From Cellulomonas aerilata (GTDB lineage: Bacteria; Actinomycetota; Actinomycetes; Actinomycetales; Cellulomonadaceae): 64,000 nt of DNA. The position numbers and the translations under genes were made by a program. Under the pieces are notes generated by a model. That model saw only the letters and a program-made list of their open reading frames with translations, was not told where the DNA came from and made no database searches. The DNA lies in assembly GCF_007991755.1 (NCBI RefSeq), contig NZ_BJYY01000017.1, forward strand, positions 1-64,000, in the 5' to 3' direction. Below, piece after piece: positions 61,367-64,000 of the stretch; position 1 is the first letter of the stretch, and each line of letters starts with the position of its first letter.

Positions 61367-61961
61367 CGAAGCTCCCCGGCAGGCGCAGGAGCAGCCGGGG
61401 CCGCAGGACGTAGTCGGGGTGCACGGGCGGCCGGCGCCAGGTCGTCGCGATGACCGCGGTCCGGACCTGCGCCTGGGGGTTGGCGTCCTTGACCGCGTCC
61501 ACGACGCCCCGCAGGGTCTGCCCCGAGTCGAGCGTGTCGTCGACCACGAGCACGCGGGCGGCGCCCGCGACGGCGCGGGCCAGCGACTCGCGGTCCACGA
61601 TGCGCCCCTGCACCTCCGCCTGGTCGGAGCCGTGGCGGCGGACGTGCACGTAGTAGGCGACCTCGCGGTACTCGACCTCGAACCAGCGGGCGAGGTTCGC
61701 GACCCGCTCCGGCAGCGAGGCGAGCAGGCGCGAGACGGGCCGGCTCTGCTTGATCAGCGTGCCCGGCCGCTGGCTCTTCACGATGGCCACCGTGCGTCCT
61801 CCGAGCGCCTGGGCGATCGCCTCGGCGACGTCCGCGCCGCCGGTCGCGATCCCGACGACGAGGTCGGGGTCGAACGGCCGGATCCGGTCCGCGAGCTGGA
61901 CGCACATGGCCCGGAGCTCGCTGTGCGTGACCCGCTTGACCGCCGGTCTCTGCAGTACCAC
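61359..61961 (-). CDS. Phosphoribosyltransferase family protein
   Basis: A 200-residue type I PRTase-fold protein with the PRPP-binding motif VLVVDDTLDSGQTLRGVVD and an early VVGIATGGADVAEAIA. The GTG at 61961 follows AGGGAG. It lacks features that would name a nucleobase substrate. Its coupling to a HAD phosphatase inside a surface-polymer locus suggests either precursor synthesis (a ribose-5-phosphate donor) or salvage; this is inference. Confidence 0.82.
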   Translation of the reverse strand: MVLQRPAVKRVTHSELRAMCVQLADRIRPFDPDLVVGIATGGADVAEAIAQALGGRTVAIVKSQRPGTLIKQSRPVSRLLASLPERVANLARWFEVEYREVAYYVHVRRHGSDQAEVQGRIVDRESLARAVAGAARVLVVDDTLDSGQTLRGVVDAVKDANPQAQVRTAVIATTWRRPPVHPDYVLRPRLLLRLPGSFDA

Positions 61962-62099
61962 GACGTCTCCCTGTGTTGATGAAGGTGACCCGAAGAGCGA
62001 CGTGCGGTCACCTCGGCGCGGGCCGCAGGACGGCCCACGGTCCATGTCTACTTCACGACCGGCCCGGTTTCGCACCGGAGAGCGTGCCGACCGCCTCAC

Positions 62100-62127
62100 T
62101 CACCCGCAGATGCGTACGGACGGGTGA
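62100..62127. promoter_or_regulatory. Inverted repeat TCACCCG...CGGGTGA
   Basis: TCACCCG (62100-62106) and CGGGTGA (62121-62127) form an inverted repeat with a 14-bp spacer, in the 254-bp spacer between the divergent phosphoribosyltransferase and glycosyltransferase genes. A -10-like TAGCGT follows at 62156. Confidence 0.5.
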
Positions 62128-62215
62128 CGTCGGCGACGCGCTCGGTGCGCGCTGCTAGCGTCCGGGACGCCATGCTTGCGCCCTGACCCGTTGCACCCGA
62201 TCAGGAGGTACCGAC

Positions 62216-63220
62216 ATCGCCCGCGTCCATCTCGTCGCCTCCCTCGGCGGACACCTCGAGCTGCTCCAGGTCGTCGCGCCGGAGCTGGACGGCGTGCAGC
62301 GGACGTGGTTGACGAGCGAGGGCGTCGCCGCTGCCCGACTGCGAGGGCGCGGCGAGCGCGTCGTCACCCTCCCCCGGCTCGACCGCGGCAGCGTCAGCCC
62401 TCGGTCCGTCCTGGCCGGCGTGCTCGCGGCCGTCCGTGAGCGGCCGAGCGTCGTGGTGACGAGCGGGGCGGGGCTGGCGGTGCCGTTCTGCGTGGCGTCG
62501 CGGCTCCTGGGCGCCCGGCTCGTGCACGTCGAGACGATGGCCCGCGTCACCAGCGGCAGCACCTCCGGCCGGCTGCTGGCGCGGATGGCCGACGCCGTCC
62601 TGGTCCAGTGGCCCGACCTCGCCCGGGTCTACCCCCGGGCGGAGGTGTGCCGTCCGGCGCTGCTGGAGGACATCGGCAGTCCCCGGCCGGGCGGGACCGG
62701 CACGTTCGTGACCGTGGGGTCCCACGACCAGGCCTTTCCCCGGATGCTGGGGGCCGTCCGGACCGCAGCGCAGGACGGGCTCCTCCCGCAGCCGGTCCTC
62801 GTGCAGCGGGGGGTGGCCGACCAGCTCGACGGCCCGCTGACGAGCGTCGAGTTCATGCCGCGCGAGGCGTTCGAGGAGGCGATGGAGTCCGCCGCGATCG
62901 TCGTCTCGCACGGGGGCGCCGGCGCCGTCGCGTCGGCCATCCGGGCCGGCAAGCGACCGATCATCTTCGCCCGCCGCCGGGCACTGGGCGAGCACGTCGA
63001 CGACCACCAGCTCCAGCTGGCGAGGAAGCTCGACGAGCTGGGCCTCGCCGTCCTGGTGGTGGACCGGATCACCCCCGAGGACGTCGCCGCGACGCGCGAC
63101 GTGCGTGGGGCACCGGTGCAGTCCGGGAGCCCCCGGGTGGCCGACCGCCTGCGTGACGTCGTCGCGGACCTGCTCACGCTGCCGCGGACGTTCCGGGTGC
63201 TGCGGCCGACCGCGCGCTGA
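62216..63220 (+). CDS. GT28-like glycosyltransferase (Alg14+Alg13 type), apparent AUC start
   Basis: A 334-residue enzyme paralogous to 44033-45088. Its N-terminal half (ARVHLVASLGGHLELLQVV) and C-terminal half (GTFVTVGSHDQAFPRML, VSHGGAGAVASAIRAGKRPI, LGEHVDDHQLQLARKL) are clear. The conserved N-terminus can only be reached from the ATC at 62216, 7 bases after a perfect AGGAGG (62203-62208). The first standard start in frame is a GTG at 62294, which would delete the SxGGH motif. No ATG, GTG or TTG lies in frame near the ribosome-binding site. A sequencing error (ATG read as ATC) is the alternative. Confidence 0.82.
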   Translation: MARVHLVASLGGHLELLQVVAPELDGVQRTWLTSEGVAAARLRGRGERVVTLPRLDRGSVSPRSVLAGVLAAVRERPSVVVTSGAGLAVPFCVASRLLGARLVHVETMARVTSGSTSGRLLARMADAVLVQWPDLARVYPRAEVCRPALLEDIGSPRPGGTGTFVTVGSHDQAFPRMLGAVRTAAQDGLLPQPVLVQRGVADQLDGPLTSVEFMPREAFEEAMESAAIVVSHGGAGAVASAIRAGKRPIIFARRRALGEHVDDHQLQLARKLDELGLAVLVVDRITPEDVAATRDVRGAPVQSGSPRVADRLRDVVADLLTLPRTFRVLRPTAR

Positions 63221-63404
63221 CCCATGCCGGCGCGGTGCGGCGGACGGGCAGCACCGTCCCCGTCGTGACCAGCCGCTGCGGGCCGGTGCCCCCTTCCGCC
63301 CCTCCCTTCCCCTCCTCTTCTGGGGGACTTGCCCGCCGTGCGCCGGGCGACGACCCGCCCCCACGCCTACAGTGACCCCGCTGGACCGACGACGGGACGA
63401 TCGC
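63221..63404. other. Spacer with a polypyrimidine tract
   Basis: A 40-base C/T-only-like stretch (63289-63331) contrasts with its surroundings and is followed by GGGGG that could pair with its CCCCC. No clear terminator or gene. Confidence 0.4.
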
Positions 63405-64000
63405 ATGCGGCTGACGGTGGTGATCCCGGTCAAGGACGGCCGCGGCGTCGTCGGGCAGCAGCTGGACGCGCTCCTCGCCCAGGTCGGCCTGGAGGACTTC
63501 GAGGTCCTCGTCGTGGACAACGGCTCCACCGACGGCACGCCCGACCTCGTCCGCACGTACGCCGGGCGGGACCCGCGCGTGCGCCTGCTCGAGGCCCGTG
63601 ACCGGGCCGGCGCCTCCCACGCCCGCAACGCCGGCCTGCGCGCCGCGCGGTCGCCGTCCGTGGCGTTCTGCGACGCCGACGACGTGGTCAGCCCCGGCTG
63701 GGCCGCCGCCATGGCGGACGCGCTCGAGCACCACGCGCTTGTCGGCGGCCCGCTCGAGTGGGACCGCCTCAACCCGACCTGGGCCGCCCGGGCACGGGGG
63801 CGCGTGCAGAAGGACGGCTGGTCCGTGCTCGTCCCCGGGCCGCCGTGGCCGTACCCCTTCGCCGCCAACACCGGCGTCCGACGATCGGTGGCGCTGGAGG
63901 TCGGCGGCTACGACGAGGACCTGCCGTGGGGCGGGGAGGACAACGACTTCGCGTACCGCCTGCGGGCCGTCGGCATCGAGCCGGTCTGGGTGCCGGACGC
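63405..64000 (+). CDS. Glycosyltransferase family 2, 3' end cut by window edge
   Basis: At least 198 residues. The start MRLTVVIPVKDGRG, the nucleotide-binding VLVVDNGSTDGTPDLV and the metal site VAFCDADDVVSPGW define a GT-A family 2 enzyme. The late GGYDEDLPWGGEDNDFAYRL is the usual catalytic acidic region. ATG at 63405 is preceded by GGGACG. It continues the glycosyltransferase series beyond the window. Confidence 0.9.
   Translation, partial: MRLTVVIPVKDGRGVVGQQLDALLAQVGLEDFEVLVVDNGSTDGTPDLVRTYAGRDPRVRLLEARDRAGASHARNAGLRAARSPSVAFCDADDVVSPGWAAAMADALEHHALVGGPLEWDRLNPTWAARARGRVQKDGWSVLVPGPPWPYPFAANTGVRRSVALEVGGYDEDLPWGGEDNDFAYRLRAVGIEPVWVPD

Noticed and set aside
33943-64000. Insertion sequences or transposases flanking the surface-polymer region
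   Set aside because: No transposase-like gene or terminal inverted repeats were recognised, although the region's mixed strands suggest past rearrangement.

Overview
The window is very GC-rich DNA (roughly 73-75% by eye). Many genes start with GTG and many adjacent genes overlap by GTGA or ATGA. Gene content points to an actinobacterium of the order Micrococcales, most plausibly a Cellulomonas-like plant-polymer degrader. The clues are a secreted GH10 xylanase, a CE4 deacetylase, a C50-carotenoid operon with crtEb and split cyclase genes, BldC, DUF3073 beside purM/purF, and LigC. Species assignment is inference.

Layout. 1-9.7 kb: a truncated modular polysaccharide deacetylase with an in-frame internal duplication, a CDF metal exporter, an alpha/beta hydrolase, a GH10 xylanase with a LacI-type operator, tRNA-Lys, a 1000-residue secreted sugar-dehydrogenase-like protein and an MscS channel. 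9.8-24.2 kb: a small stress membrane protein; the operon crtE-crtB-crtI-crtYe-crtYf-crtEb; galE; an LLM-class oxidoreductase; a small metallopeptidase; tRNA-Glu, tRNA-Asp and tRNA-Phe; a holin-X/DUF3618 pair; an alkylation-repair operon (Ada-HTH-AlkA fusion, Ogt, EamA transporter); bldC and DUF3073. 24.2-33.9 kb: purM-purF, a membrane protein, a sterol-carrier-like protein, a PAS-GGDEF-EAL protein, rsgA and purL.

33.9-64 kb is an accessory region dominated by cell-surface polymer genes. It holds several glycosyltransferases, a TarI/IspD-type cytidylyltransferase with a TagB/TagF-type polyol-phosphate transferase, two tandem NAD-dependent epimerases, a Wzx flippase, a Wzy-like polymerase, a Wzz-like protein, and a phosphoribosyltransferase/HAD pair. 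Scattered among them are five paralogous exported proteins (33943-35817, 49656-50915, 51268-53220, 53465-54430, 55579-56568). They share a roughly 250-residue core that looks like a parallel beta-helix, decorated with different accessory modules.

The most striking regulatory feature is a c-di-GMP-I (GEMM) riboswitch at about 49557-49649, directly in front of the second paralog. Its closing helix contains the Shine-Dalgarno sequence. A GGDEF-EAL protein is encoded about 20 kb away. Together these suggest a c-di-GMP-controlled extracellular matrix or surface-polymer system built around an undescribed beta-helix family. Other oddities are a glycosyltransferase that appears to start at AUC, a duplicated promoter/leader that leaves a 35-codon remnant ORF coupled to wzx, and a recurring CGGGTGAA box in intergenic regions of the locus.
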